Shown here in pieces: positions 26,881 through 34,523 of a DNA stretch of 41,729 nt. Source of the stretch: Flavobacteriales bacterium UBA7430. GTDB lineage: Bacteria > Bacteroidota > Bacteroidia > Flavobacteriales > UBA7430. Where the stretch lies: NCBI GenBank assembly GCA_002478765.1, contig DLQO01000039.1, positions 46,019-87,747 of the forward strand, in the 5' to 3' direction. The notes below the pieces were generated by a model. The model ran no database searches, had not been told where the DNA came from, and saw only the letters and a list, made by a program, of their open reading frames with translations. Position numbers and translations under genes: made by a program. The stretch's first letter is position 1. The number at the start of each line of letters is the position of its first letter.

Positions 26881-27502
26881 TAGAATTTTTATAAACGAAA
26901 GTGTATTAATATTAGCTAGTTTTGAATCTGACATCGACACGATCGAAGTGGCTGAATGTCAGGACTATTCAGGTATATCATCTCTCGATGATGCCCTTTC
27001 TAAACTCCAAAAACAAGCGGTTACGTCTTTGCTTTTACGTGCAAAAGATTTGAGTTCGCTTTGGAGTGATTTTAGAGCTCGCTATAAACTTATTGATGCG
27101 GCAGGAGGTGTGCTTGTGAATTCTAAGTCTGAAGTTTTGTGGATGCGAAGAAACGATTGTTGGGATTTGCCAAAAGGGAAAGTTGAGTTAGGGGAAACGA
27201 CTGAGGTAGCTGCAGTTAGGGAGGTAGAAGAGGAGTGTTCGGTACAAGGTGTTGTTCGCGGAGCACTTCTGGGGCTTACTTACCATACCTACCCCCACAA
27301 AGGAGAAGAGGTTTTGAAAACATCGTATTGGTATGCTATGAGCTGTGAGGGTAAACAATCCTTGAAGCCTCAAATTGAAGAAGGCATCACCGAAGTATTA
27401 TGGGTTAATAAAGAAACTCATTTGGAATTTATGAAGCGCACATATCCATCTATAACTGAACTCCTGATGCGAGAAAAGGTGCAGTGTTTCCTTGGTTTTT
27501 GA
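26876..27502 (+). CDS. NUDIX hydrolase
   Basis: The 208-residue protein has an N-terminal extension (MYRIFINESVLIL) that is common in a Bacteroidota NUDIX group, then a NUDIX fold with the diagnostic box GKVELGE...REVEEECSV at 101-123. The box binds a divalent metal and cleaves nucleoside-diphosphate-linked substrates. The substrate is unknown. The start is 7 bp from the divergent pyrE start. The 3' end overlaps coaD, on the other strand, by 53 bp. Confidence 0.9.
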   Translation: MYRIFINESVLILASFESDIDTIEVAECQDYSGISSLDDALSKLQKQAVTSLLLRAKDLSSLWSDFRARYKLIDAAGGVLVNSKSEVLWMRRNDCWDLPKGKVELGETTEVAAVREVEEECSVQGVVRGALLGLTYHTYPHKGEEVLKTSYWYAMSCEGKQSLKPQIEEGITEVLWVNKETHLEFMKRTYPSITELLMREKVQCFLGF

Positions 27503-27908
27503 TGATGTCTCGGATGCTAGTTGATGAGATTGCAGCCCATTTTGGTGCGGTGTTTAAATAAAGCGTTTCAATGTTAGGAGCCATTTCTTGATTCATGAGC
27601 GCGATGCTTTTTTCGTATTCATAATCGTTTGAGTTCCGAAGCCCACGGAGGATGAAATTAGCCTCGTGTTTCTCAGAAGCTTTTACGGTTAAGCCCTCGT
27701 AACTCACCACCTTAATTTGAGGGTAATCTGCAAAGGTATTTTTGATCCACTCCAATCTTTGATCGATAGAAAACATATAGCTTTTGGATGAATTTACGCC
27801 CAAAGCAACAACGATTTCGTCAAATAAGGGTAATGCTCTGAGGACGATATCTTCGTGTCCTCTGCTGATGGGGTCAAAGGATCCCGGGAAAAATGCGATT
27901 CGTTTCAT
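27450..27908 (-). CDS. coaD: Phosphopantetheine adenylyltransferase
   Basis: CoaD transfers AMP from ATP to 4'-phosphopantetheine in coenzyme A synthesis. The 152-residue protein has the start motif AFFPGSFDPISRGHEDIV, where the usual T-x-G-H nucleotide motif reads S-R-G-H (15-18). It also has RGLRNSNDYEYE (substrate loop) and ISSTSIRDI near the end. Length and order are normal. The last 53 bp overlap the 3' end of the NUDIX gene. The 159 bp upstream (27909-28067) show no strong promoter or terminator to my eye. Confidence 0.95.
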   Translation of the reverse strand: MKRIAFFPGSFDPISRGHEDIVLRALPLFDEIVVALGVNSSKSYMFSIDQRLEWIKNTFADYPQIKVVSYEGLTVKASEKHEANFILRGLRNSNDYEYEKSIALMNQEMAPNIETLYLNTAPKWAAISSTSIRDIIKNQGNTAPFLASGVQL

Positions 27909-28067
27909 CTTTTGATATTGAGTAGGGCAAGTTAAAGATTTATTTGGAGTTCATGAAAAGGAATGTGATGCAGCCTATGTAGAATGGCAATAGCTCAGCA
28001 TAAAGAAGGTTGGACTCGATTGTGTTTTGAAAAAGTAAAGCAAGTAAATTTCCGGTACAAAGAAAGT

Positions 28068-28616
28068 TCAATCCTCTGAGTTAGGGCATTCAAAAAAACT
28101 AAAGTTTACATTGCCATACCGCCGCTTTTCGGTAAAGTTAGCTTGGTCTTCAAAGTTTTGTTCTTTGGGGTGTTCGATGATGAGCATCCCAAAACTTGAA
28201 AGGATGTTTTTTTCAAATACAAGGGCTATAATTTCATTTAAGCCTTCCATGTCAAAGGGAGCGTCTGCAAAAATGATGTCGTATTTTTGATTGTGTTTGC
28301 TCAAAAATTCAAAGACATCTGCTTGAATCGGGTTGATGGAATCAAAACCCAATTCGCCGGCAGTCTTTTCGATAAATCGAATGCAGTGAAAGTTTTTGTC
28401 AACGCTCAGAATTTGTTCTGAACCTCGAGATGCAAATTCATAGCTGATATTCCCGGTGCCACTAAAAAGGTCAAGTACTGTAATTTCATCAAAATAATAA
28501 CGATTGTTCAAAATGTTAAACAGACTCTCCTTGGCCATATCTGTGGTTGGGCGAACGGGTAAGTTCTTGGGAGCTGTAATCCGTTTGCTTTTGTGGGATC
28601 CGCTTATGATGCGCAT
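28068..28616 (-). CDS. rsmD: 16S rRNA (guanine(966)-N(2))-methyltransferase RsmD
   Basis: RsmD methylates G966 of 16S rRNA using S-adenosylmethionine. The 182-residue protein starts MRIISGSHKSKRI, then PVRPTTDMAKESLFNIL, and has the SAM-binding motif LDLFSGTGNISYEFASRG (about 48-65). The catalytic motif, normally DPPF or DPPY, reads DAPF at residues 118-121. The rest of the protein looks intact, so it is probably active or subtly changed. It overlaps the DUF3822 gene by 13 bp, an arrangement typical of Bacteroidota. Confidence 0.93.
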   Translation of the reverse strand: MRIISGSHKSKRITAPKNLPVRPTTDMAKESLFNILNNRYYFDEITVLDLFSGTGNISYEFASRGSEQILSVDKNFHCIRFIEKTAGELGFDSINPIQADVFEFLSKHNQKYDIIFADAPFDMEGLNEIIALVFEKNILSSFGMLIIEHPKEQNFEDQANFTEKRRYGNVNFSFFECPNSED

Positions 28617-29479
28617 AGGTGCTGATTCAAGAGTTTGTAGTAGTGATGTTCTTGTACCTCATCGAATACAAAACTGTACGTGTAGTTTGGGTTTCTTTTG
28701 GTGAAATGAATGTTTCGAACATATCGGTACAATAACTTGTAAACTTCCGACTCCTGTTCAATCTCACCGAGAAGAACGAGTGGGGTTTGGTCGGGGTTTA
28801 TAGCCAATTGTTCAAAGGTGAACAACAAGTAATAAACCAAGTCAGCAGAAGTTTTGTAAGTGAAACTGTTGAAAAATAGAAGCTTTTTTCCGTGGAGTAC
28901 TGTAAGTTCAAAGTAATTGTTCTGAATGGATAGATATACCTTCTCTTCTTCTTGCAGTTTAAATTGTTGAATCAGACTTTCTATAAGGATACTGCTATCG
29001 TGATTCCATTTAGCTTTTGGGAAGTTCTTGTTGAAACAACGCTCCAAGACTTCAGGGATTACGTAGGAATTGTATGCTTTAATAGATGCGAGCCAATCGC
29101 TACTTTCGTTTTCATTCTGCAGTATTGGCTGGTTGAATTTTAAAATTTCTTTCCCATCAGACTCCACATATAGTGCCTCAGGAGTAAGTGTGTTCATGGT
29201 GTCTGCTATTGAAATTGAGGTGGATGCAAAACGTTGTTGAAGTAATTTTTGTTTTGCAATAATCCGGTCGATTTCATGAGCAAGGTGATTCGGAGCATTG
29301 TTACTTTGAATGTCGTAATATTCTAGAGCAATATATTTTTGCGTGGGAATGTTTAGGATGGCAAAGGAAAATCCATCCAAACGAATTTGTATGGATAAAT
29401 GACAAGAGTCGGATTCATTTAGCTCCAGGTGGGGGTCGATGTGGCTAAGTGTTGCTTCGATTTTATTCCCAGTTACCAT
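28604..29479 (-). CDS. DUF3822 family protein
   Basis: The 291-residue protein matches the DUF3822 group of Bacteroidota, found next to rsmD and resembling an actin/FtsA-like two-lobed fold. Visible segments are HLSIQIRLDGFSFAILN near the start, VYLSIQNNYFELTVLHGKKLLFFNSF (in two parts) and YYLLFTFEQLAINPDQTPLVLLG. It has no signal peptide or transmembrane segment. The function is unknown. It overlaps the upstream gene by 17 bp and rsmD by 13 bp, which suggests translational coupling. Confidence 0.8.
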   Translation of the reverse strand: MVTGNKIEATLSHIDPHLELNESDSCHLSIQIRLDGFSFAILNIPTQKYIALEYYDIQSNNAPNHLAHEIDRIIAKQKLLQQRFASTSISIADTMNTLTPEALYVESDGKEILKFNQPILQNENESSDWLASIKAYNSYVIPEVLERCFNKNFPKAKWNHDSSILIESLIQQFKLQEEEKVYLSIQNNYFELTVLHGKKLLFFNSFTYKTSADLVYYLLFTFEQLAINPDQTPLVLLGEIEQESEVYKLLYRYVRNIHFTKRNPNYTYSFVFDEVQEHHYYKLLNQHLCAS

Positions 29480-30053
29480 TAATTTTTGCAGAGTTCATCG
29501 AACCGACAACGAGATCTTTTGCTGTATTCTTTACCAAATCATCATCCAATCCATTGAGGTAATCTTCTTTGGGAACTCTAGCTTCAAATACTTGTACGTT
29601 AAGATTTCCTGAATTTATTCTGCCCGCTCTGAGCTGAATTTCAGAGCCATTCCCGTGAGGGATGAATCGTAAGTTTTCAAGCGTGTAATTGGACCCAAAA
29701 ATAGAATCTTTGATACTTACAAATCCCAGAGTATCGGTGAACGTAGTGTCTTTGAGTTGGAACTCTCTGTAGACTTCGTTGTAATATTTTAATTCTTCAT
29801 CGCGACGCTGAACGATTGTAAATTTACCCGTATCGATGAGTGGGATCAATTCGTTGAAGTTTCGAGCATAAATTCGGTTGACTTCTTTGAAAGCAATTTG
29901 TGCTTTTCGCACGTCTTTTAAGCGTTCAATGACATCTACAGATCGGATTTCTTTTTCTTTATTGAAGCGAATTGGATTCATGATGGTGCTGTACAATGCG
30001 AAGCCTAATGCAGCTACCAAAACCCATAACCCGATGTGAATTCTTTTTTCCAT
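29463..30053 (-). CDS. Membrane-anchored protein of unknown function
   Basis: The 196-residue protein, read from the ATG at 30053 (MEKRIHIG), has a single N-terminal membrane segment (about 7-25, GLWVLVAALGFALYSTIM). It continues with a soluble domain containing RLKDVRKAQIAFKEVNRIYA, then many beta strands (KFTIVQRRDEELKYYN, TDTLGFVSIKDSIFG). I do not recognise a named family, though such proteins accompany DUF3822 and rsmD in Bacteroidota. An upstream in-frame ATG at 30077 would start inside the -7 promoter element, so I prefer 30053. The 3' end overlaps DUF3822 by 17 bp. Confidence 0.65.
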   Translation of the reverse strand: MEKRIHIGLWVLVAALGFALYSTIMNPIRFNKEKEIRSVDVIERLKDVRKAQIAFKEVNRIYARNFNELIPLIDTGKFTIVQRRDEELKYYNEVYREFQLKDTTFTDTLGFVSIKDSIFGSNYTLENLRFIPHGNGSEIQLRAGRINSGNLNVQVFEARVPKEDYLNGLDDDLVKNTAKDLVVGSMNSAKINGNWE

Positions 30054-30074
30054 ATTATTAATTATTGTTAGGTA

Positions 30075-30082
30075 CAAATCTA
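30075..30082 (-). promoter_or_regulatory. -7 promoter element of the 29463-30053 gene
   Basis: On the minus strand this reads TAGATTTG, an exact TAnnTTTG match 21 bp before the ATG at 30053. The -33 element is unclear. Confidence 0.55.
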
Positions 30083-30123
30083 CAATTTTTTTGACGTAAT
30101 CTCATTTTTTTTCAAGGTGTTGA

Positions 30124-31578
30124 ATGTGTATCTTTGCAACCTTGACATCAAGTACAGAAATAACCAACCTACAAGGAGATTTACTACGTAATTTCCCACA
30201 CCAAGCTACTGCTGGGCAGATTCAGTGGGTGCATAATGTTGCTGGTTTTTTGTTGGATAGAGATCCACATCAAATTTTTGTTTTAAAAGGTTATGCCGGA
30301 ACGGGTAAGACCTCGTTACTTCAAACACTAATGATGTCTTTGAGTAAATACAACCGAAAAGCTGTTTTATTGGCTCCTACCGGGAGAGCTGCAAAGGTAA
30401 TGAGTGCTTACACCAAAAAGAAAGCATACACCATTCACAAGCATATTTACTATCCGAAATTAAAATCCGGCTCTTTAAGTTTTGAGTTGCAAAAAAATAA
30501 GGCTTCCAACACCATATATATAGTCGATGAAGCTTCTATGATCGGAAATCAATCGGATAGTGCATTTGGTGGTAATGCCTTACTGGATGATTTGATACGT
30601 TTTTCCGATCAGGGTTTAAATTGTAAAGTTTTGTTGATCGGAGATGTTGCTCAACTTCCACCTGTTGGATTGAGCTTGAGTCCTGCATTGATCCCAGAGG
30701 AGCTCAAATTGCGATATTTTAAGGAGGTATTTCACGTGGAGCTTCGAGAAGTTGTTCGTCAAGCGAAATCTTCGGGTATTTTAAAGAATGCCACGTCAAT
30801 AAGACAATTATTGGAGCTTGATCAAGATCGGTTTAAGCCGAAATTTGAATTGTATCCTGATGTTGTTCGCATTGCTGAAAAGCAAGATTTAGAAGACGCG
30901 CTAAATACAGCCTATTCATCCCAATCTATAGAGGATTCTGTGGTTGTGTTGCGGTCGAATAAACGAGCTAATGTATACAATCAACAGATTCGAAATCGAA
31001 TACTTTGGTATGAAGACGAGATTACCTCTGGGGACCATTTGATGGTTGTGAAGAACAATTATTTTTGTTTGCCCAAAGAATCCAAAGCAGGGTTTATAGC
31101 AAATGGAGATCAAATAGTTGTGAAGCGTATCATAACTACGGAAGAACGTCACGGTTTTCGCTTTGCAAAAGCGGAGGTCAATCTAATAGATTACCCCGAT
31201 GAACCTGAATTTGAAACGTATTTACTTCTTGATTGTATTTATGTAGATCGCCCATCCATGAGCTATGAGGATGGCAACCGATTGTATAAATCTATCGAAC
31301 GTGACTATGCGCACATCAAAACGAAGTACAAACGCTTCCAGGCCATAAAGACGGATCCGTATTTTAACGCACTTCAGGTGAAATTTGCGTACGCTATAAC
31401 TTGTCATAAAGCCCAAGGGGGGCAGTGGAAAAATGTATTCATTGAGCAAGGGTACCTTCCCGAAGACAGTGTCGATAAAGAATATTTAAGATGGTTGTAT
31501 ACTGCTTTCACAAGAGGGGTAGATACTGTTTATTTAATTGGATTTAAACCAGAGTTTTTTGATGAAGAGATTGATTAG
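30124..31578 (+). CDS. RecD-like ATP-dependent DNA helicase (SF1)
   Basis: The 484-residue protein has Walker A GYAGTGKT (56-63), a Q-motif-like ATAGQ segment before it, LLAPTGRAAKVM, the DEAS Walker B (135-138), LLIGDVAQLPPVG (motif III) and the UvrD-type C-terminal motif CHKAQGGQW followed by WLYTAFTRG. It is a single-subunit superfamily 1B helicase related to RecD and unlikely to be part of RecBCD, as no recB or recC is adjacent. The start is uncertain: ATG 30124 lies over a TATCTTTG promoter element, and TTG 30142 is an alternative. Its stop overlaps the acyltransferase start by 17 bp. Confidence 0.87.
   Translation: MCIFATLTSSTEITNLQGDLLRNFPHQATAGQIQWVHNVAGFLLDRDPHQIFVLKGYAGTGKTSLLQTLMMSLSKYNRKAVLLAPTGRAAKVMSAYTKKKAYTIHKHIYYPKLKSGSLSFELQKNKASNTIYIVDEASMIGNQSDSAFGGNALLDDLIRFSDQGLNCKVLLIGDVAQLPPVGLSLSPALIPEELKLRYFKEVFHVELREVVRQAKSSGILKNATSIRQLLELDQDRFKPKFELYPDVVRIAEKQDLEDALNTAYSSQSIEDSVVVLRSNKRANVYNQQIRNRILWYEDEITSGDHLMVVKNNYFCLPKESKAGFIANGDQIVVKRIITTEERHGFRFAKAEVNLIDYPDEPEFETYLLLDCIYVDRPSMSYEDGNRLYKSIERDYAHIKTKYKRFQAIKTDPYFNALQVKFAYAITCHKAQGGQWKNVFIEQGYLPEDSVDKEYLRWLYTAFTRGVDTVYLIGFKPEFFDEEID
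30129..30136 (+). promoter_or_regulatory. -7 promoter element over the helicase start
   Basis: TATCTTTG followed by CA is a strong form of TAnnTTTG. It begins five bases inside the helicase frame counted from ATG 30124, so transcription from it would start after that ATG. Confidence 0.55.
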
Positions 31579-32116
31579 TAAGTGGTTTCTCGCTTTTATG
31601 GGTTGGGAAATGGTTGGTGAAGTACCAAAAGATGTGCGGAAAGCTGTACTCGTTTGTGCCCCGCATACCTCAAATTGGGATTTCCCTCTGGCTCTAGCCG
31701 CATTCAACATAATGGGCTTGAAGTTGAATTATTTTATTAAAAAAAGCTGGTTTTTTTTTCCAATGAATTTTTTCTTCAGATCTACAGGTGCTATTCCCGT
31801 TGATCGTACTAAAAAAGGAGGTATGGTTGAGTTGATGACTCAGGTGCTTAAAGATAGTGATGAGATGATTGTTGCAGTCCCTGCGGAAGGAACACGCTCT
31901 TGGGTGCCAAAGTGGAAAACGGGCTTTTATCATATGGCTACTGCGGCAAATGTTCCCGTTTTTATGGGTTTTGTGGACTTTAAGAAAAAACATGTAGGAT
32001 TTGGGCCGCCGTTAACCTTAACTGCAGATTTTGAAAAAGACATGTTGCACATTCAAGATTTCTTCAAGGATAAGACGCCTAAATTTCCTGAAAAATACAA
32101 TCCTAACATTTTTTAA
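31562..32116 (+). CDS. 1-acyl-sn-glycerol-3-phosphate acyltransferase family protein
   Basis: The 184-residue protein acylates a lysophospholipid. Motifs are HTSNWD (the HX4D catalytic motif) and EGTRSW (acceptor binding). A hydrophobic patch (KKSWFFFPMNFFF) lies between them. I chose the ATG at 31562 (MKRLISKWFLAFMGW) instead of the in-frame ATG at 31538, as relatives begin in this way. With this start it overlaps the helicase stop by 17 bp, suggesting co-transcription. The acceptor is not known. Confidence 0.88.
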   Translation: MKRLISKWFLAFMGWEMVGEVPKDVRKAVLVCAPHTSNWDFPLALAAFNIMGLKLNYFIKKSWFFFPMNFFFRSTGAIPVDRTKKGGMVELMTQVLKDSDEMIVAVPAEGTRSWVPKWKTGFYHMATAANVPVFMGFVDFKKKHVGFGPPLTLTADFEKDMLHIQDFFKDKTPKFPEKYNPNIF

Positions 32117-32177
32117 GACAAGTTATAAGATTTTTAAAGTCCTGTAAATAAAGACTTTGAAGCCCTCAACAATACGC

Positions 32178-32200
32178 AATTTAAATTAAGTCTAAATAAA
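32178..32200 (+). promoter_or_regulatory. Iron-operon repeat 1 (upstream of -33)
   Basis: First copy of a 23-bp repeat with the core TTTAAATTAAGTCTAAA (32180-32196), an imperfect palindrome with 6 of 8 pairs matching. It is 21/23 identical to the copy at 32247-32269 and lies 11 bp upstream of the -33 TTG. It is a likely binding site for an iron-responsive repressor. Confidence 0.65.
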
Positions 32201-32211
32201 TGAAATAATAC

Positions 32212-32242
32212 TTGTGGACTAAAAAATTATCGTTTAGATTTG
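32212..32242 (+). promoter_or_regulatory. Promoter of the iron-acquisition operon
   Basis: TTG (32212-32214) is followed after 20 bp by TAGATTTG (32235-32242), close to the Bacteroidota consensus. The start codon of the first gene is 41 bp further. The promoter is bracketed by the two 23-bp repeats. Confidence 0.7.
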
Positions 32243-32246
32243 CCCT

Positions 32247-32269
32247 AATTTAAAACAAGTCTAAATAAA
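32247..32269 (+). promoter_or_regulatory. Iron-operon repeat 2 (over the transcription start)
   Basis: Second copy, core TTTAAAACAAGTCTAAA (32249-32265). It starts four bases after the -7 element and therefore covers the expected transcription start, a position suited to repression. It begins 69 bp after the start of repeat 1. Confidence 0.65.
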
Positions 32270-32283
32270 GATAAACTAAGAAA

Positions 32284-33375
32284 ATGAATTTTTTAAAACA
32301 AACTTTTACGTTCGTCGCCTTATCGACATTGGTTTTTCTCACCTCATGTGAGAAAGATGATAAGAATGCTGACCAGCTCACAAACCCTTCTTATGTAGTG
32401 CCTGAGACTTACAATTTTGAAAATGCCAGTTATGGGGGTCAAGAAGACCGATTGAATATGCTGGCTGAATTGGAAGCGTATTTAAAAACTGCGAATAGTG
32501 GTGGCGTCATTGATGCCACAAAGGCAAAAGCGATGTATGCAAATGACGGATACACATGGGAGTCTGATACTTTTGCTGTTGTTCAACCCACAAAAGACCT
32601 AAAGAGCAAGACGCATCCAGATCAGCAGGCGGAAGTTGAAGCTTTAATTGACCAGTTGGCTGATTTATCTGTAAATGGAAGTTCAACAACTTCTTTGGAT
32701 GGTTCTGATAAGACGTATTTATTTGATGAAAACGGTTTTGAGCCAATTCAATTGATCGCAAAAGGAATTATGGGTTCATGTTTTTACTTCCAAGGTACAT
32801 CGAGCTATTTGAGTGATGCAAAAATGAATGTAGAAAACGATACTTTAGTAGAAGGGAAAGATTACACAAAGATGCAGCATCACTGGGATGAGGCTTTTGG
32901 TTACTTGGGTGCACCCGTCGCTTTTTCTGGGTCAAACACAAGCGGTGGTGTTTACTGGGGGAAATATGCTAAGAAAACAAGTGTAGGGAGTTTAACGACT
33001 ATTGATGACCTGATGCAAGCTTTCATTTCCGGAAGAGCTGCCATCAATAATAAAGATTACGATGCTCGTGATAAAGCCATCGGTGTCGTTCGCGCACAAT
33101 GGGAAATGATTCCGGTTGCTTCTGCACTTCATTACCTAAACGGTGCAATTGCTGATGTTGCTGACGCGGCACTTAGAAATCACAAATTATCCGAAGCGAT
33201 TGCTTTTACATCTGCATTGAAATACAACAGTGAATCAAGCATTTCCGCTTCACAAGTAGATGCAATCATCGCAGCTTTAGGAGCCAACTTAAACGAAGTA
33301 ACAGCTGAACAAATAGGTGAGGCTCGAACACTTTTAGCTGAGGCATTTAACATTACCAATGCCTCTGAATTTTAA
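32284..33375 (+). CDS. DUF4856 domain lipoprotein of the iron operon
   Basis: The 363-residue protein has a lipoprotein signal peptide with lipobox cysteine C22 (VFLTSC), followed by EKDDK, which resembles the surface-export signal of Bacteroidota lipoproteins. The rest matches DUF4856: VPETYNFENASYGGQEDRLNML (in two parts) near the start, GIMGSCFYFQ, the MQHHWDEAFGYLG motif (about 200-212) and a C-terminal part rich in alanine helices. DUF4856 is related in fold to imelysins. It is the first gene of the operon with imelysin, HTTM, TonB receptor and FTR1 genes, so iron binding at the surface is likely. Function is inferred from context and not from a known activity. Confidence 0.85.
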   Translation: MNFLKQTFTFVALSTLVFLTSCEKDDKNADQLTNPSYVVPETYNFENASYGGQEDRLNMLAELEAYLKTANSGGVIDATKAKAMYANDGYTWESDTFAVVQPTKDLKSKTHPDQQAEVEALIDQLADLSVNGSSTTSLDGSDKTYLFDENGFEPIQLIAKGIMGSCFYFQGTSSYLSDAKMNVENDTLVEGKDYTKMQHHWDEAFGYLGAPVAFSGSNTSGGVYWGKYAKKTSVGSLTTIDDLMQAFISGRAAINNKDYDARDKAIGVVRAQWEMIPVASALHYLNGAIADVADAALRNHKLSEAIAFTSALKYNSESSISASQVDAIIAALGANLNEVTAEQIGEARTLLAEAFNITNASEF

Positions 33376-33391
33376 TAACGATATATAAAGT

Positions 33392-33419
33392 AGCCACCTG
33401 CGGAAGCAGGTGGCTTTTT
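33392..33419 (+). terminator. Intra-operon terminator-like hairpin before the imelysin gene
   Basis: AGCCACCTGC (33392-33401) pairs perfectly with GCAGGTGGCT (33406-33415) around a GGAA loop and runs into TTTTT (33415-33419). The imelysin ATG is at 33423. It should end part of the transcripts after the first gene, or protect its 3' end. Confidence 0.8.
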
Positions 33420-33422
33420 ACT

Positions 33423-34523
33423 ATGAAGAAAATTTTACGTTTTGCCAGTGTAGTCGGAGTCTTAATCGGATTTAGTTCTTGTGATTCTGAAAAGCCAAAT
33501 GATTCTGTCGGTTACAGCGATTTATTCGAACATACAGCTGATAATTTGATCATTCCAAGTTATGCTCAATTTCAATCCGACCTGTCTGCTTTAAATGCGG
33601 ACTTTAATTCGTTTGATGCCTCTGAAGTTCAGAGTTTAGAAAGGCTTCAAGAACAATTCAAAGCGACTTACCTGTCCTGGCAATCTATTTCAGCATTTAA
33701 TTTTGGACCGGCGGCAGAGTATTCAGCACTTTTGCTGATGAATTGCAATTCTTTTCCGACAAACATTGCTAAAATTGAAGATCATGTACAATCAGGTTCT
33801 TACAATTTAGGTGTACCCTCCAACTATGAGGCGAAAGGATTTCCTGCGCTTGATTACTTGTTGTTCCACACCAGTCAAAGCGACTTGCTTATAGAATTAG
33901 CTGATTCATCAAGAGTCAACTACATCAGTGACTGTATTGATGATATGCAGAAAAGGATTGACGAAGTTGTTCAGTCTTGGGACTCCTATAGAGCTGTTTT
34001 TGTTGCTTCGAAAGGTAATGATAGAGCCAGTTCTTTAAGTTTGCTGTTCAATAATTTCTTGTATGACTATGAGAACCTTAAGAGGGATAAATTTGCTCTT
34101 CCTAGCGGATTTGCTACTCAATATGGAATTCCAGTGTCTGCTGATCACGCTCTGGTTGAGGGTTATTACAGTCAAATGTCTTTTGAATTGTTAGATGCCA
34201 ATTTATCGGCACTTCAAAAGATTTATTTAGGTATTGGGCTTGACGGTGTTGATGGTGTTGGTATTTTCGATAAGTTAAAAGAATACAACGCTCAATCTAC
34301 AGTTGTTGATGGAGATTTAGCCCTAGCAATACAAGAGCAGTTTGAAGCTTGTCGAGAAGCAATCTCAGTTTATACAAACGATTTGTCTTCTGAAATTGAA
34401 AGTAACAATCTCAATCTGTCCCAGACGTCAAACACCTTACAAAAGCTTGTGCCGATGATTAAGAACGACATGCGCTCATACCTTTCTGTGACGGTTACTT
34501 CTACGGATGCTGATGGTGACTAA
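33423..34523 (+). CDS. Imelysin-like lipoprotein
   Basis: The 366-residue protein has a lipobox cysteine C20 (GFSSC) and an all-alpha imelysin fold of the EfeO/ICMP kind: YLSWQSISAFNFGPAAEYS (about 93-111), KGFPALDYLLFH (about 138-149) and a C-terminal four-helix part. The second motif corresponds to the GxHxxE metal site of classical imelysins but reads GFPALD, so the metal ligands differ. It should lie in the outer membrane or periplasm and help bring iron to the receptor or permease. It follows DUF4856 by 47 bp, with the terminator-like hairpin between them, and overlaps the HTTM gene by 17 bp. Confidence 0.87.
   Translation: MKKILRFASVVGVLIGFSSCDSEKPNDSVGYSDLFEHTADNLIIPSYAQFQSDLSALNADFNSFDASEVQSLERLQEQFKATYLSWQSISAFNFGPAAEYSALLLMNCNSFPTNIAKIEDHVQSGSYNLGVPSNYEAKGFPALDYLLFHTSQSDLLIELADSSRVNYISDCIDDMQKRIDEVVQSWDSYRAVFVASKGNDRASSLSLLFNNFLYDYENLKRDKFALPSGFATQYGIPVSADHALVEGYYSQMSFELLDANLSALQKIYLGIGLDGVDGVGIFDKLKEYNAQSTVVDGDLALAIQEQFEACREAISVYTNDLSSEIESNNLNLSQTSNTLQKLVPMIKNDMRSYLSVTVTSTDADGD

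Noticed and set aside
26869..26940. N-terminal extension of pyrE by 24 residues
   Set aside because: It would overlap the divergent NUDIX gene by 65 bp and crosses the pyrE promoter element; the sequence is unlike PyrE starts.
31538..31561. Earlier ATG for the acyltransferase
   Set aside because: The extra eight residues do not fit the family start, which is MKRLISKW-like at 31562.
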